Shown: piece by piece, positions 49,530 to 62,116 of the stretch
Layout: the number at the start of each line of letters is the position of its first letter
Numbering within the stretch: the first letter of the stretch is position 1
NCBI RefSeq assembly: GCF_910589235.1
Contig: NC_060965.1
Span: 8,264,255-8,328,254, forward strand
Direction: 5' to 3'
Source of the DNA: Vespa crabro
Lineage: Eukaryota; Arthropoda; Insecta; Hymenoptera; Vespidae
DNA length: 64,000 nt
Translations under genes and position numbers: made by a program
The notes under the pieces: model-generated
Database searches by the model: none
Told to the model about the DNA's origin: nothing
What the model saw: only the letters and a program-made list of their open reading frames with translations

Positions 49530-49601
49530 CCTAATTGTTATTAATGTTTTTATTATTATTGTTATTATTATTTTTGTTGTTATTGGTGTTGTTGTTATTA
49601 A

Positions 49602-49632
<31 letters not shown>

Positions 49633-49658
49633 GTTATTATTGTTATTGTTGTTATTAT
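47888..49658. repeat. Block Q (1,771 bp), fifth copy
   Basis: It has all Q marks. The second pre-eta mark GTTCTTATTGCT is replaced by TTGTTATTATTG near 48,704, unlike the other Q blocks, which carry it twice. Confidence 0.87.
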
Positions 49659-51166
49659 TTGTTATTAATGTTATTATTGTTATTATTGTTATTATTGTTA
49701 TTATTGTTATTATTGTTATTGTTATTGTTATTATTATTATTGTTGTTATTATTGTTATTATTGTTATTATTGTTATTATTGTTATCAGTATTATTGTTAT
49801 TGTTGTTATTATTGCTATTGTTATTGTTGTTATTGTTGTTATTATTGTTATTGTTGTTATTATTATTATTATTGTTATTAATGTTATATTGTTATTATTG
49901 TTATTGTTGTTATTGTTATTATTGTTATTGTTGTTATTGTTGTTATTGTTGTTATTAATGTTATTGTTGTTATTGTTGTTATTATTGTTATTTTTATTGT
50001 TGTTATTCTTCTTATTATTATTATTATTGTTATTATTGTTATTGTTGTTATTATTGTTATTATTGTTGTTATTGTTAATGTGGTTATTATTGTTATTGTT
50101 GTTATTGTTGTTATTGTTGTTGTTATTGTTATAGTTGTTATTGTTGTTATTATTGTTACTATTGTTATTGTTGTTAATATTGTTATTTTTGTTATTGTTG
50201 TTATTATTGTTCTTATTGTTTTTATGGATATTGTTGTAATTATTGTTATTGTTGTTATTGTTGTTATTGTTGTTATTATTGTTATTATTGTTATTATTGT
50301 TATTATTGTTATTGTTATTGCTATTATTGTTATTATTGTTATTATTGTTATTATTGTTCTTATTGCTATTATTGTTATTATTGTTATTAGTGTTATTAAT
50401 GTTATTACTGTTATTATTGTTGTTATTATTAATGTGGTTATTATTGTTATTGTTGTTATTGTTGTTGTTATTGTTATAGTTCTTATTGTTGTTATTATTG
50501 TTACTACTGTTATTGTTGTTAATATTGTTATTTTTGTTATTGTTGTTATTATTGTTGTTATTGTATTTATGGTTATTGTTGTAATTATTGTTATTGTTGT
50601 TATTGTTGTTATTGTTGTTGTTATTGTTGTTATTGTTTTTATTGTTATTGTGGTTATTATTGTTATTGTTGTTATTGTTATTATTGTTATTGTTATTGTT
50701 ATTATAGTTATTATTGCTATTGTTATTATTGTTGTTATTGTTATTGTTGTTATTATTGTTATTGTTGTTATTGTTATTATTGTTATTATTGTTATTATTG
50801 TTATTATTGTTATTATTGTTATTATTGTTATTATTGTTATTGTTATTGTTATTATTATTATTGTTGTTATTATTGTTATTATTGTTATTATTGTTATTAT
50901 TGTTATCAGTATTATTGTTATTGTTGTTATTATTGCTATTGTTATTGTTGTTATTGTTGTTATTATTGTTATTGTTGTTATTATTATTATTATTGTTATT
51001 AATGTTATATTGTTATTATTGTTATTGTTGTTATTGTTATTATTGTTATTGTTGTTATTATTGTTATTATTATTATTATTGTTATTGTTGTTATTATTGT
51101 TATTGTTATTATTGTTATTATTATTATTATTATTATTATTGTTATTATTGTTATTGTTGTTATTAT
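49659..51166. repeat. Block P (1,508 bp), fourth copy
   Basis: Alpha 49,659, zeta 50,080, eta 50,434 and theta-prime 50,714, with standard spacing. Confidence 0.88.
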
Positions 51167-52662
51167 TTGTTATTAATGTTATTATTGTTATTATTGTTAT
51201 TATTGTTATTATTGTTATTATTGTTATTGTTATTGTTATTATTATTATTGTTGTTATTATTGTTATTATTGTTATTATTGTTATTATTGTTATCAGTATT
51301 ATTGTTATTGTTGTTATTATTGCTATTGTTATTGTTGTTATTGTTGTTATTATTGTTATTGTTGTTATTATTATTATTATTGTTATTAATGTTATATTGT
51401 TATTATTGTTATTGTTGTTATTGTTATTATTGTTATTGTTGTTATTGTTGTTATTGTTGTTATTAATGTTATTGTTGTTATTGTTGTTATTATTGTTATT
51501 TTTATTGTTGTTATTCTTCTTATTATTATTATTATTGTTATTATTGTTATTGTTGTTATTATTGTTATTATTGTTGTTATTGTTATTGTTGTTATTATTC
51601 TTATTATTGTTGTTATTGTTATTATTGTTATAATTGATTTTGTTGTTATTATTGTTATTATTGTTATTATTGTTATTATTGTTCTTATTGCTATTATTGT
51701 TATTATTGTTATTATTGTTATTAGTGTTATTAATGTTATTATCGTTATTGTTGTTACTGTTGTTATTGTTGTTATTATTTTTATTATAGTTATTGTTGTT
51801 ATTGTTGTTATTATTGTTATTATTGTTATTATTATTATTATTATTAACGTTATATTGTTATTATTGTTATTGTTGTTATTGTTGTTATTATTGTTGTTAT
51901 TGTTGTTATTATTGTTATTATTGTTCTTATTGTTATTGATGTTATTATTGTTATTGTTGCTATTGTTGATATTGTTGTTATTGTTATTGTTGTTATTATT
52001 GTTATTGTTGTTATTGTTATTATTGTTATTATTGTTATTATTGTTATTAATGTTATATTGTTATTATTGTTATTGTTGTTATTGTTGTTATTATTGTTAT
52101 TATTGTTATTGTTGTTATTATTATTATTGTTGTTATTGTTGTTATTACTGTTATTGTTGTTATTGTTGTTATTATTATTATTTTTGTTATTATTGTTGTT
52201 ATTGATATTGTTGTTATTATTCTTATTATTGTTGTTATTGTTATTATTGTTATTATTGATATTGTTGTTATTATTGTTATTGTTGTTTTTGTTATTGTTA
52301 TTATTGTTATTATTGTTAGTATTGTTATTATTGTTCTTATTGCTATTATTGTTACTATTGTTATTAGTGTTATTATTGTTATTATCGTTATTGTTGTTAT
52401 TGTTGTCATTGTTGTTATTGTTGTTATTATTGTTATTGTTGTTATTGTTGTTATTATTGTTATTGTTGTTATTGTAGTTATTATTGTTATTATTGTTGTT
52501 ATTGTTAATGTTGTTATTATTGTTATTGTTATTGTTGTTATTATTATTGTTATTGTTGTTATTGTTGTTATTGTTGTTATTATTGTTATTATTGTTATTG
52601 TTGTTATTATTATTATTGTTGTTATTGTTGTTATTACTGTTATTATTGTTGTTATTGTTAAT
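51167..52662. repeat. Block V (1,496 bp), second copy
   Basis: Copy of 2,585-4,053 with 27 extra bases in the pre-zeta stretch (about 52,530-52,620). Shares the truncated beta, the 150-bp delta deletion and epsilon3. Confidence 0.86.
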
Positions 52663-54134
52663 GTGGTTATTATTGTTATTGTTGTTATTGTTGTTATTGT
52701 TGTTGTTATTGTTATAGTTGTTATTGTTGTTATTATTGTTACTATTGTTATTGTTGTTAATATTGTTATTTTTGTTATTGTTGTTATTATTGTTCTTATT
52801 GTTTTTATGGATATTGTTGTAATTATTGTTATTGTTGTTATTGTTGTTATTGTTGTTCTTATTGTTATTATTGTTATTATTATTATTAGTGTTATTAATG
52901 TTATTATCGTTATTGTTGTTATTGTTGTCATTGTTGTTAATGTTGTTATTATTGTTATTGCTGTTATTGTTATTATTGTTATTATTGTTATTATTGTTAT
53001 TATTGTTATTGTTATTGTTATTATTGTTATTATTGTTATTATTGTTATTATTGTTCTTATTGCTATTATTGTTATTATTGTTATTAGTGTTATTAATGTT
53101 ATTATCGTTATTGTTTTTATTCTTGTTATTGTTGATATTAATTTTATTATAGTTATTGTTGTTATTATTGTTATTGTTGTTATTGTTGTTATTATTGTTA
53201 TTAATGCTATTATTATTACTATTGTTATTAATGTTATATTGTTATTATTTTTATTGTTGTTATTGTTGTTATTGTTGTTATTGTTGTTATTATTGTTATT
53301 TTTGTTATTGTTTTTATTATTGTTATTGTTGTTATTGTTGTTATTATTGTTATTATTGTTATTATAATTATTATTGTAATTAATGTTATATTGTTAATAT
53401 TGTTATTATTGTTATTATTGTTATTATTGTTATTGTTATTGTTATTATTGTTATTATTGTTAGTATTGTTATTATTGTTCTTATTGCTTTATTGTTATTA
53501 TTGTTATTAGTGTTATTAATGTTATAATCGTTATTGTTGTTATTGTTGTCATTGTTGTTATTGTTGTTATTATTGTTATTGTTGTTATTGTTGTTATTAT
53601 TGTTATTGTTGTTATTGTAGTTATTATTGTTGTTATTGTTTTGTTGTTATTATTGTTATTGTTATTGTTATTATTGTTATTATTGTTATTATTGTTATTG
53701 TTATTGCTGTTATTATTGTTATTGTTATTGTTATTATTGTTATTGTTGTTATTATTGTTATTTTTATTGTTGTTATTCTTCTTATTATTATTATTATTGT
53801 TATTATTGTTTTTGTTGTTATTATTGTTATTATTGTTGTTATTGTTATTGCTGTTATTATTCTTATTATTGTTGTTATTGTTATTATTGTATTTATTGAT
53901 TTTGTTGTTATTATTGTTGTTATTATTGTTATTGTTGTTTTTGTTAGTATTGTTATTATTGTTATTATTGTTCTTATTGCTATTATTGTTATTATTGTTA
54001 TTATTGTTATTAGTGTTATTAATGTTATTATCGTTATTGTTGTTACTGTTGTTATTGTTGTTATTATTTTTATTATAGTTATTGTTGTTATTGTTGTTAT
54101 TATTGTTATTATTGTTATTATTATTATTATTATT
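52663..54134. repeat. Block U (1,472 bp), second copy
   Basis: Counterpart of 4,054 with equal length and the same odd marks, including the -1 slip 'attgctttattg' near 53,486. One difference is GTTATTATT near 52,864 where the left copy has GCTATTATT. Confidence 0.84.
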
Positions 54135-55801
54135 AACGTTATATTGTTATTATTGTTATTGTTGTTATTGTTGTTATTATTGTTGTTATTGTTGTTATTA
54201 TTGTTATTATTGTTCTTATTGTTATTGATGTTATTATTGTTATTGTTGCTATTGTTGATATTGTTGTTATTGTTATTGTTGTTATTATTGTTATTGTTGT
54301 TATTGTTATTATTGTTATTATTGTTATTATTGTTATTATTGTTATTATTGTTATTATTTTTATTGTTATTGTTGTTATTATTGTTATTGTTATTGTTGTT
54401 ATTATTGTTATTGTTATTGTTATTATTGTTATTGTTGTTATTGTTGTTATTATTGTAATTATTGTTATTATTATTATTATTGTTATTAATGTTATATTGT
54501 TATTATTGTTATTGTTGTTATTGTTGTTATTATTGTTATTATTGTTATTGTTGTTATTATTATTATTGTTGTTATTGTTGTTATTACTGTTATTGTTGTT
54601 ATTGTTGTTATTATTGTTATTTTTGTTATTATTGTTGTTATTGATATTGTTGTTATTATTCTTATTAGTGTTGTTATTGTTATTATTGTTATTATTGTTA
54701 TTGTTGTTATTATTGTTATTGTTGTTTTTGTTATTGTTATTATTGTTATTATTGTTAGTATTGTTATTATTGTCCTTATTGCTATTATTGTTACTATTGT
54801 TATTAGTGTTATTAATGTTATTATCGTTATTGTTGTTATTGTTGTCATTGTTGTTATTGTTGTTATTATTGTTATTGTTGTTATTGTTGTTATTATTGTT
54901 ATTGTTGTTATTGTAGTTATTATTGTTATTATTGTTGTTATTGTTAATGTTGTTATTATTGTTATTGTTGTTATTATTATTATTGTTGTTATTGTTGTTA
55001 TTACTGTTATTATTGTTGTTATTGTTAATGTGGTTATTATTGTTATTGTTGTTATTGTTGTTATTGTTGTTGTTATTGTTATAGTTGTTATTGTTGTTAT
55101 TATTGTTACTATTGTTATTGTTGTTAATATTGTTATTTTTGTTATTGTTGTTATTACTGTTCTTATTGTTTTATGGATATTGTTGTAATTATTGTTATTG
55201 TTGTTATTGTTGTTCTCATTGCTATTATTGTTATTATTGTTATTAGTGTTATTGTTATTGCTATTATTGTTATTATTGTTATTATTGTTATTATTGTTCT
55301 TATTGCTATTATTGTTATTATTGTTATTAGTGTTATTAATGTTATTACTGTTATTATTGTTGTTATTATTAATGTGGTTATTATTGTTATTGTTGTTATT
55401 GTTGTTGTTATTGTTATAGTTCTTATTGTTGTTATTATTGTTACTACTGTTATTGTTGTTAATATTGTTATTTTTGTTATTGTTGTTATTATTGTTGTTA
55501 TTGTATTTATGGTTATTGTTGTAATTATTGTTATTGTTGTTATTGTTGTTATTGTTGTTGTTATTGTTGTTATTGTTTTTATTGTTATTGTGGTTATTAT
55601 TGTTATTGTTGTTATTGTTATTATTGTTATTGTTATTGTTATTATAGTTATTATTGCTATTGTTGTTATTGTTGTTATTGTTATTGTTGTTATTATTGTT
55701 ATTGTTATTATTATTGTTATTGTTGTTATTATTGTTATTGTTATTATTGTTATTATTATTATTATTATTATTATTGTTATTATTGTTATTGTTGTTATTA
55801 T
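54135..55801. repeat. Block S (1,667 bp), third copy
   Basis: Delta end has an extra TAA ('ttgtaattattg' near 54,455) and a TTA-rich patch in place of the usual 'ttataattattattg'. Zeta* reads 'cttattgttttatgg'. Confidence 0.87.
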
Positions 55802-58698
55802 TTGTTATTAATGTTATTATTGTTATTATTGTTATTATTGTTATTATTGTTATTATTGTTATTGTTATTGTTATTATTATTATTGTTGTTATTATTGTTA
55901 TTATTGTTATTATGGTTATTATTGTTATCAGTATTATTGTTATTGTTGTTATTATTGCTATTGTTATTGTTGTTATTGTTGTTATTATTGTTATTGTTGT
56001 TATTATTATTATTATTGTTATTAATGTTATATTGTTATTATTGTTATTGTTGTTATTGTTATTATTGTTATTGTTGTTATTGTTGTTATAGTTGTTATTA
56101 ATGTTATTGTTGTTATTGTTGTTATTATTGTTATTTTTATTGTTGTTATTCTTCTTATTATTATTATTATTGTTATTATTGTTATTGTTGTTATTATTGT
56201 TATTATTGTTGTTATTGTTATTGTTGTTATTATTCTTATTATTGTTGTTATTGTTATTATTGTTATAATTGATTTTGTTGTTATTATTGTTGTTATTATT
56301 GTTATTGTTGTTTTTGTTAGTATTGTTATTATTGTTATTGTTGTTATTGTTGATATTATTGTTATTATTGTTATTATTGTTATTATTGTTATTATTGTTA
56401 TTGTTGTTATTGTTGTTATTATTGTTATTATTGTTATTGTTGTTATTATTATTATTGTTGTTATTGTTGTTATTACTGTTATTGTTGTTATTGTTGTTAT
56501 TGTTGTTATTTTTGTTGTTATTGTTATAGTTATTGTTGTTATTATTCTTATTATTATTGTTACTGTTATTATTGTTATTATTGATATTATTGTTATTATT
56601 GTTATTGTTATTGTTGTTATTATTGTTATTGTTATTGTTATTATTGTTATTATTGTTATTATTGTTATTATTGTTATTATTGTTATTATTGTTCTTATTG
56701 CTATTATTGTTATTATTGTTATTATTGTTATTAGTGTTATTAATGTTATTATCGTTATTGTTGTTACTGTTGTTATTGTTGTTATTATTTTTATTATAGT
56801 TATTGTTGTTATTGTTGTTATTATTGTTATTATTGTTATTATTATTATTATTATTAACGTTATATTGTTATTATTGTTATTGTTGTTATTGTTGTTATTA
56901 TTGTTGTTATTGTTGTTATTATTGTTATTATTGATCTTATTGTTATTGATGTTATTATTGTTATTATTGCTATTGTTGATATTGTTGTTATTGTTATTGT
57001 TGTTATTATTGTTATTGTTGTTATTGTTATTATTGTTATTATTGTTATTATTGTTATTATTGTTATTATTGTTATTATTGTTATTATTTTTATTGTTATT
57101 GTTGTTATTATTGTTATTGTTATTGTTGTTATTATTGTTATTGTTATTGTTATTATTGTTATTGTTGTTATTGTTGTTATTATTGTTATTATTGTTATTA
57201 TAATTATTATTGTTATTAATGTTATATTGTTATTATTGTTATTGTTGTTATTGTTGTTATTATTGTTATTATTGTTATTGTTGTTATTATTATTATTGTT
57301 GTTATTGTTGTTATTACTGTTATTGTTGTTATTGTTGTTATTATTGTTATTTTTGTTATTATTGTTGTTATTGATATTGTTGTTATTATTCTTATTATTG
57401 TTGTTATTGTTAATATTGTTATTATTGATATTGTTGTTATTATTGTAATTGTTGTTTTTGTTATTGTTATTACTGTTATTATTGTTAGTATTGTTATTAT
57501 TGTTCTTATTGCTATTATTGTTACTATTGTTATTAGTGTTATTAATGTTATTATCGTTATTGTTGTTATTGTTGTCATTGTTGTTATTGTTGTTATTATT
57601 GTTATTGTTGTTATTGTTGTTATTATTGTTATTGTTGTTATTGTAGTTATTATTGTTATTATTGTTGTTATTGTTAATGTTGTTATTATTGTTATTGTTG
57701 TTATTATTATGATTGTTGTTATTGTTGTTATTACTGTTATTATTGTTGTTATTGTTAATGTGGTTATTATTGTTATTGTTGTTATTGTTGTTATTGTTGT
57801 TGTTATTGTTATAGTTGTTATTGTTGTTATTATTGTTACTATTGTTATTGTTGTTAATATTGTTATTTTTGTTATTGTTGTTATTATTGTTCTTATTGTT
57901 TTTATGGATATTGTTGTAATTATTGTTATTGTTGTTTTTGTTGTTATTGTTGTTATTATTGTTATTATTGTTATTATTGTTATTATTGTTATTGTTATTG
58001 CCATTATTGTTATTATTGTTAATATTGTTATTATTGTTCTTATTGCTATTATTGTTATTATTGTTATTAGTGTTATTAATGTTATTACTGTTATTATTGT
58101 TGTTATTATTAATGTGGTTATTATTGTTATTGTTGTTAATATTGTTATTTTTGTTATTGTTGTTATTATTGTTGTTATTGTATTTATGGTTATTGTTGTA
58201 ATTATTGTTATTGTTGTTATTGTTGTTATTGTTGTTGTTATTGTTGTTATTGTTTTTATTGTTATTGTGGTTATTATTGTTATTGTTGTTATCAGTATTA
58301 TTGTTATTGTTGTTATTATTGCTATTATTATTGTTGTTATTGTTGTTATTATTGTTATTGTTGTTATTATTATTATTATTGTTATTAATGTTATATTGTT
58401 ATTATTGTTATTGTTGTTATTGTTATTATTGTTATTGTTGTTATTGTTGTTATTGTTGTTATTAATGTTATTGTTGTTATTGTTGTTATTATTGTTATTT
58501 TTATTGTTGTTATTCTTCTTATTATTATTATTATTGTTATTATTGTTATTGTTGTTATTATTGTTATTATTGTTGTTATTGTTATTGTTGTTATTATTCT
58601 TATTATTGTTGTTATTGTTATTATTGTTATAATTGATTTTGTTGTTATTATTGTTGTTATTATTGTTATTGTTGTTTTTGTTAGTATTGTTATTATTG
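55695..58698. repeat. Long-range duplicate of about 3.0 kb, right copy
   Basis: Counterpart of 13,362-16,365. It diverges at 58,699, where a truncated beta is joined to the middle of an epsilon1 module instead of continuing through beta. Confidence 0.87.
55802..58289. repeat. Block R (2,488 bp), fourth copy
   Basis: It carries the variants of the 6,315-bp tandem (ATGG near 55,912, ATAG near 56,088) and otherwise the 13,469-type marks, including GCC near 58,000. Delta has 'ttattattgctattg' near 56,965, shared with 63,280. Confidence 0.87.
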
Positions 58699-59646
58699 TT
58701 GTTATTGTTATTATTGTTATTATTGATATTGTTGTTATTATTGTAATTGTTGTTTTTGTTATTGTTATTACTGTTATTATTGTTAGTATTGTTATTATTG
58801 TTCTTATTGCTATTATTGTTACTATTGTTATTAGTGTTATTAATGTTATTATCGTTATTGTTGTTATTGTTGTCATTGTTGTTATTGTTGTTATTATTGT
58901 TATTGTTGTTATTGTTGTTATTATTGTTATTGTTGTTATTGTAGTTATTATTGTTATTATTGTTGTTATTGTTAATGTTGTTATTATTGTTATTGTTGTT
59001 ATTATTATGATTGTTGTTATTGTTGTTATTACTGTTATTATTGTTGTTATTGTTAATGTGGTTATTATTGTTATTGTTGTTATTGTTGTTATTGTTGTTG
59101 TTATTGTTATAGTTGTTATTGTTGTTATTATTGTTACTATTGTTATTGTTGTTAATATTGTTATTTTTGTTATTGTTGTTATTATTGTTCTTATTGTTTT
59201 TATGGATATTGTTGTAATTATTGTTATTGTTGTTATTGTTGTTATTGTTGTTATTATTGTTATTATTGTTATTATTGTTATTATTGTTATTGTTGTTATT
59301 ATTGTTATTATTGTTATTATTGTTATTATTGTTCTTATTGCTATTATTGTTATTATTGTTATTAGTGTTATTAATGTTATTACTGTTATTATTGTTGTTA
59401 TTATTAATGTGGTTATTATTGTTATTGTTGTTATTGTTATTATTGTTATTGTTGTTATTGTTGTTATTGTTGTTATTATTGTTATTGTTGTTATTGTTGT
59501 TATTATTGTTAATTTTATTGTTGTTATTCTTCTTATTATTATTATTATTGTTATTATTGTTATTGTTGTTATTATTGTTATTATTGTTGTTATTGTTATT
59601 GTTGTTATTATTCTTATTATTGTTGTTATTGTTATTATTGTTATAA
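58290..59646. repeat. Rearranged block: truncated alpha - beta stub - truncated epsilon1 - zeta - eta stub - alpha tail
   Basis: Beta (58,633) breaks at about 58,699 into the middle of epsilon1. Epsilon1 to pre-eta (58,700-59,430) matches 45.49-46.22 kb at an offset of 13,208 bp. Eta (59,409) stops after about 35 bp and the last ~200 bp of an alpha follow, with a private 'ttgttaattttattg' near 59,508. Confidence 0.84.
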
Positions 59647-60449
59647 TTGATTTTGTTGTTATTATTGTTGTTATTATTGTTATTGTTGTTTTTGTTAGTA
59701 TTGTTATTATTGTTATTGTTGTTATTGTTGATATTATTGTTATTATTGTTATTATTGTTATTATTGTTATTATTGTTATTGTTGTTATTGTTGTTATTAT
59801 TGTTATTATTGTTATTGTTGTTATTATTATTATTGTTGTTATTGTTGTTATTACTGTTATTGTTGTTATTGTTGTTATTGTTGTTATTTTTGTTGTTATT
59901 GTTATAGTTATTGTTGTTATTATTCTTATTATTATTGTTACTGTTATTATTGTTATTATTGATATTATTGTTATTGTTATTGTTATTATTGTTATTATTG
60001 TTATTATTGTTATTGTTATTGCTGTTATTATTGTTATTGTTATTGTTATTATTGTTATTGTTGTTATTATTGTTATTTTTATTGTTGTTATTCTTCTTAT
60101 TATTATTATTATTGTTATTATTGTTTTTGTTGTTATTATTGTTATTATTGTTGTTATTGTTATTGCTGTTATTATTCTTATTATTGTTGTTATTGTTATT
60201 ATTGTATTTATTGATTTTGTTGTTATTATTGTTGTTATTATTGTTATTGTTGTTTTTGTTAGTATTGTTATTATTGTTATTATTGTTCTTATTGCTATTA
60301 TTGTTATTATTGTTATTATTGTTATTAGTGTTATTAATGTTATTATCGTTATTGTTGTTACTGTTGTTATTGTTGTTATTATTTTTATTATAGTTATTGT
60401 TGTTATTGTTGTTATTATTGTTATTATTGTTATTATTATTATTATTATT
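59647..60449. repeat. Block: beta - gamma stub - U-block tail - gamma tail
   Basis: Gamma (59,911) is left at about 59,966, the start of the second 6,315-bp copy, which enters the U block at its alpha-tail part (TTCTTCTT near 60,094) and runs through the altered beta start to the gamma tail. Confidence 0.84.
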
Positions 60450-62116
60450 AACGTTATATTGTTATTATTGTTATTGTTGTTATTGTTGTTATTATTGTTG
60501 TTATTGTTGTTATTATTGTTATTATTGTTCTTATTGTTATTGATGTTATTATTGTTATTGTTGCTATTGTTGATATTGTTGTTATTGTTATTGTTGTTAT
60601 TATTGTTATTGTTGTTATTGTTATTATTGTTATTATTGTTATTATTGTTATTATTGTTATTATTGTTATTATTTTTATTGTTATTGTTGTTATTATTGTT
60701 ATTGTTATTGTTGTTATTATTGTTATTGTTATTGTTATTATTGTTATTGTTGTTATTGTTGTTATTATTGTAATTATTGTTATTATAATTATTATTGTTA
60801 TTAATGTTATATTGTTATTATTGTTATTGTTGTTATTGTTGTTATTATTGTTATTATTGTTATTGTTGTTATTATTATTATTGTTGTTATTGTTGTTATT
60901 ACTGTTATTGTTGTTATTGTTGTTATTATTGTTATTTTTGTTATTATTGTTGTTATTGATATTGTTGTTATTATTCTTATTAGTGTTGTTATTGTTATTA
61001 TTGTTATTATTGATATTGTTGTTATTATTGTTATTGTTGTTTTTGTTATTGTTATTATTGTTATTATTGTTAGTATTGTTATTATTGTCCTTATTGCTAT
61101 TATTGTTACTATTGTTATTAGTGTTATTAATGTTATTATCGTTATTGTTGTTATTGTTGTCATTGTTGTTATTGTTGTTATTATTGTTATTGTTGTTATT
61201 GTTGTTATTATTGTTATTGTTGTTATTGTAGTTATTATTGTTATTATTGTTGTTATTGTTAATGTTGTTATTATTGTTATTGTTGTTATTATTATTATTG
61301 TTGTTATTGTTGTTATTACTGTTATTATTGTTGTTATTGTTAATGTGGTTATTATTGTTATTGTTGTTATTGTTGTTATTGTTGTTGTTATTGTTATAGT
61401 TGTTATTGTTGTTATTATTGTTACTATTGTTATTGTTGTTAATATTGTTATTTTTGTTATTGTTGTTATTACTGTTCTTATTGTTTTATGGATATTGTTG
61501 TAATTATTGTTATTGTTGTTATTGTTGTTCTCATTGCTATTATTGTTATTATTGTTATTAGTGTTATTGTTATTGCTATTATTGTTATTATTGTTATTAT
61601 TGTTATTATTGTTCTTATTGCTATTATTGTTATTATTGTTATTAGTGTTATTAATGTTATTACTGTTATTATTGTTGTTATTATTAATGTGGTTATTATT
61701 GTTATTGTTGTTATTGTTGTTGTTATTGTTATAGTTCTTATTGTTGTTATTATTGTTACTACTGTTATTGTTGTTAATATTGTTATTTTTGTTATTGTTG
61801 TTATTATTGTTGTTATTGTATTTATGGTTATTGTTGTAATTATTGTTATTGTTGTTATTGTTGTTATTGTTGTTGTTATTGTTGTTATTGTTTTTATTGT
61901 TATTGTGGTTATTATTGTTATTGTTGTTATTGTTATTATTGTTATTGTTATTGTTATTATAGTTATTATTGCTATTGTTGTTATTGTTGTTATTGTTATT
62001 GTTGTTATTATTGTTATTGTTATTATTATTGTTATTGTTGTTATTATTGTTATTGTTATTATTGTTATTATTATTATTATTATTATTATTGTTATTATTG
62101 TTATTGTTGTTATTAT
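60450..62116. repeat. Block S (1,667 bp), fourth copy
   Basis: Exact-length counterpart of 54,135 at +6,315. It keeps the epsilon2 GATATTG mark near 61,012 that the 54,135 copy has lost. Confidence 0.88.

Larger units (their letters stand above)
47556..51653. repeat. Copy of 15.63-19.73 kb (Q-P and flanks)
   Basis: Landmarks match the region 31,931 bp upstream (31,928 after about 49.6 kb) through short eta, truncated alpha, beta, gamma-eta, theta, alpha, zeta, eta, theta-prime, alpha and into beta. The rare 'ttgccatta' at 47,598 is shared with 15,668. The match ends about 20 bases inside beta, where the V-type truncated beta begins. Confidence 0.86.
51112..55284. repeat. V-U long-range duplicate, right copy
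   Basis: This is the copy of 2,530-6,675 described above, 27 bp longer. Its 3' part (from 53,651) is also the start of the 6,315-bp tandem duplication, so that tandem formed after or together with the placing of this segment. Confidence 0.88.
53651..59965. repeat. 6,315-bp tandem duplication, copy 1
   Basis: From 53,651 onward all landmarks recur at exactly +6,315 bp, with no net length change until the window ends. Private variants shared by both copies and by no other module copy include 'attatggttatt' at about 55,912 and 62,227, and 'gttatagttgttatta' at about 56,088 and 62,403. One difference is a GAT triplet at about 61,012 that reads GTT at about 54,697. Confidence 0.9.
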
